From the IMG/VR virus record IMGVR_UViG_3300020438_000218, positions 1 to 27,656 of that record: a stretch of DNA of 27,656 bases, one strand, 5' to 3'. Shown here piece by piece: positions 14,666 to 22,118 of this stretch. A program made the position numbers and the translations under genes. This DNA comes from a virus. Positions within the stretch are counted from its first letter, which is position 1, and every line of letters begins with the position of its first letter. The notes beneath the pieces were generated by a model. That model searched no databases and was not told where the DNA came from. It worked only from the letters and a program-made list of their open reading frames with translations.

Positions 14666-15589
14666 CTAAGCAGGCTGCGGCAACATCGACTTTTTTGACA
14701 AGTAAAAGGCAGCAACAGCATTGTTGATGCCGTCAACGCCTTCAGGACTTGCATCGCGAATGCTTGCAAGATCTTTAGTCATTGCAGCTTTCGTGATCTT
14801 GATCCCAGTTGATTTGACCCAGGTGCTGACCAATGTAGTGATCACATTTGCGTAATCACCTTCATTTTTGATGTCGCCACCACGGGCCAATCCAAGATTA
14901 TCCAGTGCTGATTTGACGGCATGTTGACAGGTTTTTGCATCAACAAAATGCAATGGATTGGCACTGCAGAATTTCAGCAGAGCGTCCTTGCCGTCAAACG
15001 ATTCAGGGGACTGGGCTGGAGTGGTATTAGCTGGAGCCGGAGCTGGAGTTGTTGACTTAAGGCCAGCTTGTGACTTCGGAGCCGAACTGCCTTCTTCCTT
15101 GGGAATGTCTTCGCCAGCGTAAAGGCGAAGGCCCAATCCAGTGAAGGTGGCAATGCATTTTACGGCTGCACGTTGACAGTTGTCGCTAATGAAACGAGCG
15201 TCAAGCTCTTTACATGCATTGTGCTTTCTGTCCATCAAAGGAAAGACAAGGGCAACACTGCGCCGGCAACCATCAGTTAAATAAGGTCGAACGTAGTAAG
15301 CACCAGGGCCACCAAAGACAACCTCACCAACGCTTTTTTCTTCAAAAGCTACGAAAAAAGTTGGAAAATGCTGCTTGAGATACCTGTAAGCAAAGGGCCA
15401 CGAAAGATACGACAAGCCCTTGTAGTCCTTCTCGATGTGAGGACCGATGTCAGGCGTGTCATAGGCAGACGTGAATTGCTCTGCGGTGATTTCAAGGGGG
15501 TTGAACAGACCAGCAAAGCGGTCTGTCAGTGTCTGTTGCGCGATTTCAGAGGTCATTGAGATGTTTTCAAAAACGATTGTCTTTGTCAT
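14666..15589 (-). CDS. Sak/DUF1071-type single-strand annealing protein, 307 aa
   Basis: This is a recombinase that anneals complementary single strands, as in Red-like phage recombination. The N-terminal domain fits the DUF1071/SSAP_Sak pattern: KGLSYLSWPFAYRYLK (about 57-72), a YYVRPYLTDG strand pair, VALVFPLMDRKHN, and the conserved DNCQRAAVKCIATFTGLGLRLYAGED (136-161). A disordered Ala/Pro/Thr linker (about 165-200) leads to a helical C-terminal domain of about 100 residues. The ATG at 15589 overlaps the upstream stop; a second ATG at 15556, ten bases after that stop, is an alternative start. The exonuclease, SSB-like and nuclease genes downstream complete a recombination module. Confidence 0.85.
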   Translation of the reverse strand: MTKTIVFENISMTSEIAQQTLTDRFAGLFNPLEITAEQFTSAYDTPDIGPHIEKDYKGLSYLSWPFAYRYLKQHFPTFFVAFEEKSVGEVVFGGPGAYYVRPYLTDGCRRSVALVFPLMDRKHNACKELDARFISDNCQRAAVKCIATFTGLGLRLYAGEDIPKEEGSSAPKSQAGLKSTTPAPAPANTTPAQSPESFDGKDALLKFCSANPLHFVDAKTCQHAVKSALDNLGLARGGDIKNEGDYANVITTLVSTWVKSTGIKITKAAMTKDLASIRDASPEGVDGINNAVAAFYLSKKSMLPQPA

Positions 15590-15854
15590 GCCAGACGGAC
15601 TTGTTGCGAGAAGAGTGTGGAATTGTCTCCTGGTCGTAAAAGATCACGAGGTGTTTTCCAGTGGTTTCGGCAGTGATCACGCTTTCCCCTGGCAAGGGCC
15701 AGTCATTCACATGCCTAATGTCCGTGACATCTTCGTAGTCGTTTGCATCAAAAACATCGTCATAGACAACGCTTTCGCTGTACAACTTGACATCACAGTC
15801 AGGATTCTTTTGAAGGTAACTCCTGAGATGAAGAGCTAATTCAGAGACTTTCAT
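15567..15854 (-). CDS. unknown phage protein, 95 aa
   Basis: The frame is open to 15935, but the ATG at 15854 gives MKVSELALHLRSYLQKNPDCDVKLY, which resembles the opening of a common small phage protein ('MKVxELi..L....Pd.eV'), and overlaps the upstream gene by only 14 bases. The middle is acidic (YDDVFDANDYEDVTDI), followed by a strand-rich end (KHLVIFYDQETIPHSS) and a basic tail. No enzyme motif is visible. Position between the RHH-like gene and the annealing protein suggests an early gene. Confidence 0.65.
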   Translation of the reverse strand: MKVSELALHLRSYLQKNPDCDVKLYSESVVYDDVFDANDYEDVTDIRHVNDWPLPGESVITAETTGKHLVIFYDQETIPHSSRNKSVWHDKDNRF

Positions 15855-16092
15855 CTGAAAGTTGGGTGTCAGTAGGAACTGTGGACTGAGAATGATCCAT
15901 GCATTCTTCCCAAGCACTGTTGGATAGAGATGCACTTCCTTCCCAAATTGGCGTGGATCGAATTAGCCGTTCAAGCACTTCACTGCATGAGAGTCGTGCT
16001 TCGTGAGCAATTTCTCCCAGGTGCATAAAAGCAGTATCGGTGAGAGTGATGTGCCGACGTTTTTTGGGTTCGCCGTGAAGGTTTTTTCTCAT
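15841..16092 (-). CDS. ribbon-helix-helix-like DNA-binding protein, 83 aa
   Basis: The ATG at 16092 yields MRKNLHGEPKKRRHITLTD, then TAFMHLGEIAHEARLSCSEVLERLIRSTPIWE. One basic beta strand (KRRHITL) followed by two short helices with the pattern 'a...L..iA.e..lS.SevlErLIR' is typical of ribbon-helix-helix proteins, which bind DNA as dimers through the strand. The C-terminus is a Ser/Thr/acidic tail. A longer version from 16146 would add a Cys-rich leader (MMCMLCRD). As first gene of the recombination operon, divergent from the primase-helicase, it may control both. DNA binding is inferred from pattern. Confidence 0.65.
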   Translation of the reverse strand: MRKNLHGEPKKRRHITLTDTAFMHLGEIAHEARLSCSEVLERLIRSTPIWEGSASLSNSAWEECMDHSQSTVPTDTQLSDESL

Positions 16093-16243
16093 GGAAGTGT
16101 TCTTGGGCTCATTGAACTTCGCGTCTCGGCACAACATACACATCATGTGCCGGTCCGCTAGTAGGCAATAGCGGAGAAATGCTGAAGCCAGTTACACCCT
16201 TGTGAAGGGGACATTAATATTCGGCCTGAATCTTGCGTGATTG

Positions 16244-16261
16244 AGTTCGACTGCTAGAACT
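16244..16261. promoter_or_regulatory. inverted repeat in divergent control region
   Basis: AGTTC (16244-16248) and GAACT (16257-16261) form an inverted repeat with an 8-base spacer, in the gap between the RHH-like operon (-) and the primase-helicase gene (+). It could be an operator for a dimeric repressor. No convincing -10/-35 pair was found for either direction. Confidence 0.25.
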
Positions 16262-16281
16262 GCCAGGCATGACCACCAGAT

Positions 16282-18255
16282 ATGGCGTTCGACATTCGAG
16301 ATCACGTTGCGAAGCTTGAAGCATCCGACAAGCGCGGAAAGTTTCTTTGTCCAGCGTGTGGTGGCAATGACTTCACCTTCAATGAAGCTGACGGCAGCTA
16401 CAACTGCTGGAATGATGCAAGTCATAAGCACCGCGCTGAGATTAGAAACGCCCTGTCACCTATGAAGAGATGGGAGCGTCCACCAAGGATCGCTAGTTCG
16501 TATAAATTCCCTTATAAGAACCGGGACGGCCAGGAGGTTCTGGTTGTTTCTCGGGACGACACCAGCGGCAAAAAGATCATCCGCCAGGAGTATCCAACTG
16601 TCTCCCCAGACGCACCTCAAAGGAAGGCACAGATTGGGGAGCTAAGAGCAACCGTCATGCCTTACAGGTATGAAGAAGCTTTGGCTGCAGTTGCAGTAAA
16701 GAAGTCGCCTTTGTTTCTTGTAGAAGGTGAGCTCAGTTGCGACAAGATGTGGTCGGTTGGGCTGCCTGCAGTCACTTTCCTCGGCGGCAGCGGTCAATAT
16801 CGATCCAACGGTGACTACACCACTTTGTTCAAAGGACACAGGATTGTTTTGTGTCCTGATCGTGACGAGCCAGGTGTGGCGTTAATGAAGGAGGTGGCAT
16901 CCGACAACCCCGGAGCACAGTTCCTTTATGCAGATCCCGACTCGTTTGAGTGGGAGAACCTTCCACAACTTGGCGGTTATGACGTTGGTGATTGGATTGA
17001 TGAGGGTGCCAATGAAGAATTAATCCTTGCCAGCATCGTTTCAAAAGATCGGCATGAGGGTAAAGACGGCAAGCCTTCCTATGAAGAGATCATGACCACT
17101 CTTGAAAGGATGGTTGGCTTGTATGGCAACGACAACGCTGCTCGCATTGCATATGAAACGCAAGAGTGGTTGAGCTCCCACGGCATCAAAATGCCCACCA
17201 GTGTCATCGACAAAATCCTTGCTGAAGCCCGAACCAGGGTTGTTGGCAAGGAGGAGATGGAAGTGCTGGATGCCAAACGCATTGCCTTGTCAGGTGACAC
17301 TCGAAAGTGGACCATCGCTGGAATCCTTCCAGAAAGCAGCGTCATGCTGCTAGCAGCAGCACCAGGAACCGGCAAGTCAACGATGCTTTACAACTGGGCG
17401 TTGAGTGTTGCCACTGGTCGCACCTGGAGCAAGCGTCGTTGCAAGAAGGGCAAAGTTCTCATCATTCAATGCGATGAGCCTGTTGTCGATGCAGCGGAAA
17501 AACTTGACATCATTGGCTTTGGAGAAGACGGCCTGGAATATGACGACGTTGGTTTTGTTGAGGTGTGGCGTTTTGATCAAGTGCCCCAACTGTTAGAACG
17601 CATCAAAAAAGATCGCCCTCAGTTGATTGTCATTGACAGTCTCACGTCCTGCCTCGCCGGAATGGATGTTGATCTGATTCGTTCAGATGCCGGTAATTGC
17701 ATTTATGAACTGCGGGACATTGCTAATCAATATGGCTGCAGCATTGTGATCCTCCACCACTTGAATAAAAGTGGCGGCATTCGTGATAGCAGCAGTTTTG
17801 AAGCGAATGTTTCAGAAGTGGTCAAGCTTTACAAACCCGACAACAATCCAGACCCACATCAGTTCATGCTGGAATGGATCAAGAGTCGATCAGGATTGGC
17901 TGGTAAGCACTACTTGCAGCGTGATGACGCCAGTTATGGCTGGACATATATGGGTCCAGTCAATGGTGATCGAGATGACTTGGAACGACTTGTCAATGCA
18001 TTGGACAATCGTCCTTACAATCGTTTTTCACGCAGTCAGGCTGCGACTGCTGTCGGCAGTTATGACAACACAACGACGGGTCGCCTGCTTGAGCAGGCTC
18101 GCCGTCAAGGTTTAATCTCTAGTTCTTGGGATGTATCAGAAGATCGAAGAACTCGTTTGTATCACTCTTGGGATTACAAAGAAGCTGATATTACTAACGC
18201 CTTTGAAGAACAGCCGGTTCTAGAAAAGAAACAAGAGGATTTCGGACTGTTTTAA
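16282..18255 (+). CDS. primase-helicase (zinc ribbon, TOPRIM, RepA/DnaB-like ATPase), 657 aa
   Basis: This is probably a two-function replication protein. Residues 20-52 form a zinc ribbon (Cys23, Cys26, Cys42, then Cys/His ligands around 48-50) for template recognition. A TOPRIM primase domain follows: FLVEGELSCDKMW with Glu148, then VLCPDRDEPG with Asp193 and Asp195, and GGYDVGDWID (Asp234/Asp237 region). The C-terminal RecA-like ATPase has Walker A APGTGKST (about 360-367), Walker B QLIVIDSLTS (about 447-456), and HHLNKSGGIRDSS (492-504), as in RepA-type helicases. The last 90 residues look like a winged-helix tail. No DNA polymerase gene is in the window. Two hairpins follow the stop. Confidence 0.9.
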   Translation: MAFDIRDHVAKLEASDKRGKFLCPACGGNDFTFNEADGSYNCWNDASHKHRAEIRNALSPMKRWERPPRIASSYKFPYKNRDGQEVLVVSRDDTSGKKIIRQEYPTVSPDAPQRKAQIGELRATVMPYRYEEALAAVAVKKSPLFLVEGELSCDKMWSVGLPAVTFLGGSGQYRSNGDYTTLFKGHRIVLCPDRDEPGVALMKEVASDNPGAQFLYADPDSFEWENLPQLGGYDVGDWIDEGANEELILASIVSKDRHEGKDGKPSYEEIMTTLERMVGLYGNDNAARIAYETQEWLSSHGIKMPTSVIDKILAEARTRVVGKEEMEVLDAKRIALSGDTRKWTIAGILPESSVMLLAAAPGTGKSTMLYNWALSVATGRTWSKRRCKKGKVLIIQCDEPVVDAAEKLDIIGFGEDGLEYDDVGFVEVWRFDQVPQLLERIKKDRPQLIVIDSLTSCLAGMDVDLIRSDAGNCIYELRDIANQYGCSIVILHHLNKSGGIRDSSSFEANVSEVVKLYKPDNNPDPHQFMLEWIKSRSGLAGKHYLQRDDASYGWTYMGPVNGDRDDLERLVNALDNRPYNRFSRSQAATAVGSYDNTTTGRLLEQARRQGLISSSWDVSEDRRTRLYHSWDYKEADITNAFEEQPVLEKKQEDFGLF

Positions 18256-18260
18256 ATTCC

Positions 18261-18318
18261 AGGGGGACATTAAGCACCCATCCCCCTGCCCACCCCTTCG
18301 CTGCTCGGTGGGTTTTTT
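18261..18318 (+). terminator. tandem hairpins / rho-independent terminator after primase-helicase
   Basis: AGGGGGA (18261-18267) pairs with TCCCCCT (18281-18287). Directly after it, CCCACC (18289-18294) pairs with GGTGGG (18307-18312), followed by a run of six T. The second hairpin is a classic terminator, and the first may protect the transcript end. Confidence 0.75.
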
Positions 18319-18368
18319 AATTGTAATCTGAATTCAACTAAAATGACAGCACATGAAGATGGCTTGTC

Positions 18369-18557
18369 ATGGCGTTTGAACATCATCCTGGTTTGCATGC
18401 TTTGTGGCTAGCAACCCAGGAGCAGAATGCAAGAAATTCCGTGCGAACGACGGAAGAGGATGAGCCTGTCGAGACGGAAGAAGATGAGCCTGTGCAGGCG
18501 AAGCCAAAGCGCAGGGCGCGAAGGCGAAAGCCTGCTTCCAATTGGATGGACAATTAA
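18369..18557 (+). CDS. small protein with acidic repeat and basic tail, 62 aa
   Basis: The product starts MAFEHHPGLHALWLATQEQ, then has two tandem copies of an eight-residue acidic unit (TEEDEPVE, TEEDEPVQ), then a strongly basic segment (KPKRRARRRKP) and a final NWMDN. The opposite-charge halves suggest a disordered nucleic-acid- or protein-binding peptide. It does not match a family I know. It is the first gene after the primase-helicase terminator. Confidence 0.55.
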   Translation: MAFEHHPGLHALWLATQEQNARNSVRTTEEDEPVETEEDEPVQAKPKRRARRRKPASNWMDN

Positions 18558-18728
18558 ACAGTTGTCACATTGAAATTTGACAAGGGGGATTAGACTCACG
18601 AACGAGTGAGCAACCCTCACTAGAGAAAAGCAATATATATCGCAGCGCGGGAGCCGCCCCAAGCGGCGACCAAGCGTATGCCGGCAAAGAAATCGTCTGT
18701 CATTATGTAACGAGAATAAATAACCGGC
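18558..18728. other. non-coding gap with two small hairpins
   Basis: No credible gene was found. It contains CTCAC-GAACGA-GTGAG (18595-18610), an AT run (ATATATAT, about 18633-18640) and GCCGC-CCCAA-GCGGC (18653-18667). These could be leader structures for the gene at 18729. No -10/-35 pair with good spacing was seen. Confidence 0.35.
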
Positions 18729-18962
18729 ATGATTAAAGCACCTAGAGCAGTAGATTCACTGCCTTCATTAAGCCATGAAGGAGTTGAAATTATCTGCCGG
18801 ATACATTATGGATTCTCAACTCCAACACGAGGTCCATTGCCTGCAGCTCGCCATCTCTATGGAGCCGTGAGCCCCCAAGGCGAACGGCATTGGCGGAATA
18901 ATCTTCAAGCCATTAAAGACTTGATAGACAATCGCTTTAACGTCAAAAAACAAAAGCAATAA
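18729..18962 (+). CDS. unknown small protein, 77 aa
   Basis: The product begins MIKAPRAVDSLPSLSHEG and contains a Pro/Gly segment (FSTPTRGPLPAARHLYGAVS) and a helical basic end (RHWRNNLQAIKDLIDNRFNVKKQKQ). It has no membrane span and no motif I recognise. It ends four bases before the helix-turn-helix gene, so the two are probably co-transcribed. Confidence 0.6.
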   Translation: MIKAPRAVDSLPSLSHEGVEIICRIHYGFSTPTRGPLPAARHLYGAVSPQGERHWRNNLQAIKDLIDNRFNVKKQKQ

Positions 18963-18965
18963 GTA

Positions 18966-19727
18966 ATGGCTCGCCCCGACATTGAATTTGAAAATTCAGA
19001 AAAAGAATTAGCCTATGGAACGAAAGTCCTGCTTGAGGCAGGACTTTCTCCAGAGGACATTGCCAAGATTCGCGAGAAGCAAAAGCCTGGTTTGATGCTG
19101 GGTAAAGACATGGTTGGCATGCGTCGATATATGGTGCAAGAGCTTCTTGCTGCCAGATTGAGTAATCGACAAATTGCAAACATCCTGCAGCTTTCAAAAG
19201 AAACTGTTCATGCAGACAGAAGTCACAATCGAGCTCTCTATACAGAAAAACTCCTTGCCTCCGCAGACGTGCATAGGGCACGTCTGCTTAAAGAGCAAAT
19301 GGAATTAAAAGATCAAGCCTTACAAGGTTTTGATGACAGCAAACGCAGGAAAACGACAACCATTCTTGATGGTGACGAAGGCAAGTCAAGCACTTCGATT
19401 CGCATTGAAGAAAGTGCTGGTGATCATGGATTTTTAAACGTCGCCAAGAACGCCCTGGTGGAGCAGGCCAAGTTGCTTGGATTGCATGAGTTGAAACGTG
19501 AAGAAAACCAGGATAAAAGTTACCGACAATTCTTGCAAGACTTATCTAAGACGATTGATAAAGAGAAGGAGACTAAGCAAGTCAACGAATTTAAAGACGG
19601 TGCTGTACCAGTCGAAGCCAAGGATGTTGAAGAGAATGACAACGGCATTAGTTTTCAACAAGACGAAGAGCCAGAAAAGGGTCCAGGCGGAAAAGCTTTA
19701 TCTGATCTTCCAAAGAACGACTATTGA
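18966..19727 (+). CDS. helix-turn-helix protein, small terminase subunit candidate, 253 aa
   Basis: Residues 60-88 (LLAARLSNRQIANILQLS, then KETVHADRSHNRALY) are a clear helix-turn-helix. A charged helical region follows (RARLLKEQMELKDQALQGF), then FLNVAKNALVEQAKLLGLHEL (156-176). HTH, an oligomerising helical core and a '...A...EqaKLLGL' helix before an acidic disordered tail is the usual plan of phage small terminase subunits, which bind the packaging site. The tail (180-253) is rich in Glu/Lys/Asp. No large terminase is nearby, so a transcription regulator is the main alternative. Confidence 0.6.
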   Translation: MARPDIEFENSEKELAYGTKVLLEAGLSPEDIAKIREKQKPGLMLGKDMVGMRRYMVQELLAARLSNRQIANILQLSKETVHADRSHNRALYTEKLLASADVHRARLLKEQMELKDQALQGFDDSKRRKTTTILDGDEGKSSTSIRIEESAGDHGFLNVAKNALVEQAKLLGLHELKREENQDKSYRQFLQDLSKTIDKEKETKQVNEFKDGAVPVEAKDVEENDNGISFQQDEEPEKGPGGKALSDLPKNDY

Positions 19728-19772
19728 CGAATTTCATTAAGGTCGGCAACATATGCGTGTTGCACCAATCTT

Positions 19773-20213
19773 TTGTCTTCTCAATTCAGCAGTGTTGAAG
19801 ACTTCCTTCGCAAAGCGAGAGAAGCCAAAACCTCCCAACGTCGTGAAGTAGAAGAGATGCTCGCTGGTCATTTTGATGACCCTCATCTCATTTCAGTTCC
19901 GCCAAAATTTGGTCAAACCCTTCAGTCTTTGACTGAAAATTTCGGCGATGAAGCGCTCAGGCAGATCGCATTGTTTGCGCTTGGTAAGTGGTTTTCAATC
20001 CACACAACCGTTGTAGAAGACCTTGTGAAGCAAGGGGAAACTCATGCTGCATTGTCAACCACAATGGATGCCACTCGCATTAGTCAGTGCATTTCTATTC
20101 TTGAATGTGTTGGCAGCTTCAGTGGTAGCGATGAATGGCGTGAAATGGTTCGCATTTTTGCCGTTGAAGCTGTTGCAGATGCTTATGAAGGCGATACAGG
20201 GGATGAAGATTGA
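19773..20213 (+). CDS. unknown helical acidic protein, 146 aa (TTG start)
   Basis: It is in the same frame as the preceding gene but separated by a TGA. The first usable start is TTG at 19773; no in-frame ATG lies between. The protein is mostly alpha-helical (VEDFLRKAREAKTSQRREVEE, LRQIALFALGKWFSIHTTVV) with an acidic C-terminus (DAYEGDTGDED). No membrane segment or motif is recognised. Two CCGGCT-type repeats follow immediately after its stop. Confidence 0.62.
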   Translation: MSSQFSSVEDFLRKAREAKTSQRREVEEMLAGHFDDPHLISVPPKFGQTLQSLTENFGDEALRQIALFALGKWFSIHTTVVEDLVKQGETHAALSTTMDATRISQCISILECVGSFSGSDEWREMVRIFAVEAVADAYEGDTGDED

Positions 20214-20219
20214 CGGGAT

Positions 20220-20261
20220 CCGGCTGGCTTTGTATTGAATCCGGCTGGCTTTGTATGAGAC
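20220..20261 (+). repeat. two-copy CCGGCT...GTAT direct repeat (21-bp period)
   Basis: CCGGCTGGCTTTGTAT occurs at 20220 and again at 20241, each preceded by AT. The core CCGGCT(A/G)G...GTAT also makes up the five-copy 23-bp array at 27401-27515. It lies in the gap before the gene at 20308, a plausible site for a binding protein or phage-specific control element. Confidence 0.8.
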
Positions 20262-20307
20262 CAATTTCACTTCCTTGCCAGGCAAGCCCTTTCACCCTGA
20301 CCGAGCA

Positions 20308-20730
20308 ATGACTGAGACAGACGAGCAAGCTTCAATCGAGATCTGCATCCCCCCGGTGCTGGCCCAGGAGGCCGAGCGCATGGCGTCGGAAGACCTCCAT
20401 CCGGTCTGGACCAAATGTTACAAAAGGGGGCAACATTTTTTTGTCACTACGAACAGTCTCGACGACCTGTCAGAAATCGCAGATTTTGCTCGCGTCGAGC
20501 TTGAAGAGCCCGAATGCCCATTATCAAAGCAAAAGAGGGCCGCTTGTCAAGCCCTTCTTAGCAGAACGCATCGTTACGCTGTGTTGGAGCCCCTGGGCGA
20601 CATTCATTGCATTGCTGTCAAATGGCGTGACGAACCGTTACGAGCTATGAAGCATGCCTCCCGCCTGGTGAAGCAATTGCGAGACCAGGCAAGTTTTCTT
20701 AATGTCACAATTTTGCGCCGTCATTATTGA
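20308..20730 (+). CDS. unknown protein, 140 aa
   Basis: The frame opens at a TTG inside the repeat (20251), but the ATG at 20308 is preferred. The product starts MTETDEQASIEICIPPVLAQ and has alternating strands and helices (HFFVTTNSLDDLSEIADFARVELEE, HRYAVLEPLGDIHCIAVKW), ending LNVTILRRHY. It resembles a compact alpha/beta domain of unknown function. It carries three Cys without zinc-finger spacing. It is the last plus-strand gene before a short minus-strand block. Confidence 0.6.
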   Translation: MTETDEQASIEICIPPVLAQEAERMASEDLHPVWTKCYKRGQHFFVTTNSLDDLSEIADFARVELEEPECPLSKQKRAACQALLSRTHRYAVLEPLGDIHCIAVKWRDEPLRAMKHASRLVKQLRDQASFLNVTILRRHY

Positions 20731-20738
20731 CTCGGCAG

Positions 20739-20918
20739 CTATTCAGTAGTTTCGTTGTCATTTTCCTTGCATTGCTGTTGTTGACAACGCTTCCGAATTT
20801 TTTTAGCACGTTCTTCTGCTTTCTTGATCAACTTTCGAGCCTTATTGGTGTCAACAAGGTTGTCGGCTTCTGTCATTAACTGCGCCAGCTTTCTGACATG
20901 ATGTTGCAAACTCTTCAT
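20739..20918 (-). CDS. small charged coiled-coil protein, 59 aa
   Basis: The ATG at 20918 opens a frame to a TAG at 20739, ending eight bases from the convergent gene. The product is helical and basic: MKSLQHHVRKLAQLMTEADN, NKARKLIKKAEERAKKIRKRC, then a Gln-rich and acidic tail. It follows the 201-aa gene on the same strand after a 50-base gap. The frame fills a gap and has sensible composition, but no family is recognised. Confidence 0.5.
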   Translation of the reverse strand: MKSLQHHVRKLAQLMTEADNLVDTNKARKLIKKAEERAKKIRKRCQQQQCKENDNETTE

Positions 20919-20968
20919 GTTTAATGTTGCGTTGCAAGTCTCAACAAAAAGGACTTTTGTTTGGTTAG

Positions 20969-21574
20969 TTAAGCAAGAATTTGCACTCCTAAATCTTCAC
21001 TGTAAAGCAGTTCATCGTCATCGTTTCTGATGGACAGACTAAAGTTATCGTATTCAGTAGCAAGTTCACCTATACGAGTGCTTCCAAAGAAAGATGTGAT
21101 CGTCCCGTCTTCATTTTCGACAGGCGTCACGTTAAATCTCGTCCAACTTGAACTCGTGCCACCCTTATTGTTTTTTCTGGACCCCCCAGCGGCAATAGTT
21201 AGCTTGTCGCCCAATTCAAACGTGTCATCGTAAAGAGAATCCTCGACACTAAGCTCAAGGCGGGTAAATGCTTTGCCATTTCTAAGCCGGGAGGTTTCTA
21301 AAGAGAATCCATAACTATCACGCGGCAACTCTTCGACATCTGCATAAGAAACCAATTCGTCGTTGACAAAATTGAGTTCTTCCTGGGCTACATCGAGCTT
21401 TGCTTGGATGCGGTCAATTTGGCGCTGCTTCCAGGGGCGTATCTTGCATCCCCGAGAATAACGTTCAATTCGATTTTCATACCAATCAATCGTCGCATTT
21501 AAAGCGTCCGAACGTCTCTCTAGAGTTACCTTTTCTTGGAATTCAAGAATGAAAGTACTTAGCACACTATTCAT
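20969..21574 (-). CDS. unknown protein, coiled coil plus beta domain, 201 aa
   Basis: Residues 1-85 form a long charged helix (FQEKVTLERRSDALNATIDW, RIQAKLDVAQEELNFVNDELV). The rest is strand-rich and acidic (GKAFTRLELSVEDSLYDDTF, GGTSSSWTRFNVTPVENEDG). No catalytic motif, signal peptide or membrane segment is visible. A TATAAT-like box lies 26 bases before the ATG, and a terminator hairpin lies further upstream. It stands as the lead gene of a two-gene minus-strand unit inside a long plus-strand region, which suggests a separately regulated insert. Confidence 0.65.
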   Translation of the reverse strand: MNSVLSTFILEFQEKVTLERRSDALNATIDWYENRIERYSRGCKIRPWKQRQIDRIQAKLDVAQEELNFVNDELVSYADVEELPRDSYGFSLETSRLRNGKAFTRLELSVEDSLYDDTFELGDKLTIAAGGSRKNNKGGTSSSWTRFNVTPVENEDGTITSFFGSTRIGELATEYDNFSLSIRNDDDELLYSEDLGVQILA

Positions 21575-21599
21575 GGTTTTCTCGGCTTAAGTTAAGGAA

Positions 21600-21605
21600 A
21601 TTATA
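21600..21605 (-). promoter_or_regulatory. -10 box for the minus-strand 201-aa gene
   Basis: Read on the minus strand, TATAAT occupies 21605-21600, 25 bases before the ATG at 21574. The -35 position falls in the terminator hairpin and is not TTGACA-like, so an activator or a phage factor may be needed. Confidence 0.4.
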
Positions 21606-21610
21606 CATAA

Positions 21611-21638
21611 AAAAAAGAGCCCTGATAGGCTCTTTTTT
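21611..21638. terminator. bidirectional rho-independent terminator
   Basis: AAAAAAGAGCC / GGCTCTTTTTT forms an 11-bp stem with the loop CTGATA. Its AAAAAGAGCC arm matches that of the terminator at 10631. It insulates the minus-strand gene at 21574 from the plus-strand block that starts near 21860. Confidence 0.75.
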
Positions 21639-21859
21639 GATTGTTTGTGAGCCTCCGATGAACCCTTTTGTCCATCAATAACAACGATGGGAAGAGGAGC
21701 CTCTCGCGATCCATGACGACCGCTGTTGTTCCTCGCGTTGCTCAAGGAGCTGCTTGAGAACAACCCCCTCTTCAGGCCCGCTCATCCTCGCGGCATTGTT
21801 GCATGAACAACGGGCATTTGATAATGTGCCAGAGCCGACTCACCACAGGAGCATACACC
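21639..21859. other. gap with no confident gene
   Basis: A 14-codon frame from an ATG at 21713 and a TTG-started frame at 21754-21966 overlap the next gene, but neither has convincing start signals. GAGCCTCC and AGAGGAGCCTCT motifs occur here. Nothing further can be supported. Confidence 0.35.
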
Positions 21860-22054
21860 ATGATCACGTCACCGACAGTCTTCCTGGTGGGAAGCCTGTC
21901 TGCCATCGCAACTGTCGTGGCACTGTTGATCCCTTCCAAGGTGATTCCAGACCAGGATGGCTATGAGCATTGCATTCAGTTGCATCCAGACAGGTATTGC
22001 AGGATTGCAAACGGTTTCCATGTTGAGCCGTTACAAAAGCCGCTTGACAGGTAG
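21860..22054 (+). CDS. small membrane or exported protein, 64 aa
   Basis: AGGAG (21847-21851) lies eight bases before the ATG at 21860, which decides the start over an earlier ATG at 21803. The product has an N-terminal hydrophobic segment (TVFLVGSLSAIATVVALLI, about 6-24), then a short polar domain with two Cys (YEHCIQLHPDRYCRIANGFH). It may be a one-span membrane protein facing the periplasm with a disulfide, or have a signal anchor. Function unknown. It opens the accessory block. Confidence 0.6.
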   Translation: MITSPTVFLVGSLSAIATVVALLIPSKVIPDQDGYEHCIQLHPDRYCRIANGFHVEPLQKPLDR

Positions 22055-22072
22055 CCGCTGATCCGCAACAAT
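22044..22072 (+). promoter_or_regulatory. weak promoter candidate before SWIM gene
   Basis: TTGACA (22044-22049), a 17-base spacer and AACAAT (22067-22072). The -35 is perfect; the -10 matches at four of six positions. Transcription would begin near 22079, which favours the ATG at 22119 as start. Confidence 0.3.
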
Positions 22073-22118
22073 TGACGGCATGTCAGAGATGGCATGCAGT
22101 TCACCTTTCTTCAAAACC

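Noticed and set aside
16147-16281. Possible tRNA-like or small RNA structure in the divergent gap
   Set aside because: No cloverleaf, T-loop or anticodon arm can be drawn; only a short inverted repeat remains.
21754-21966. 70-aa TTG-started plus-strand frame
   Set aside because: It overlaps the start of the membrane-protein gene, which has a good AGGAG site. A frameshift link to the 14-codon frame at 21713 was considered but cannot be supported.
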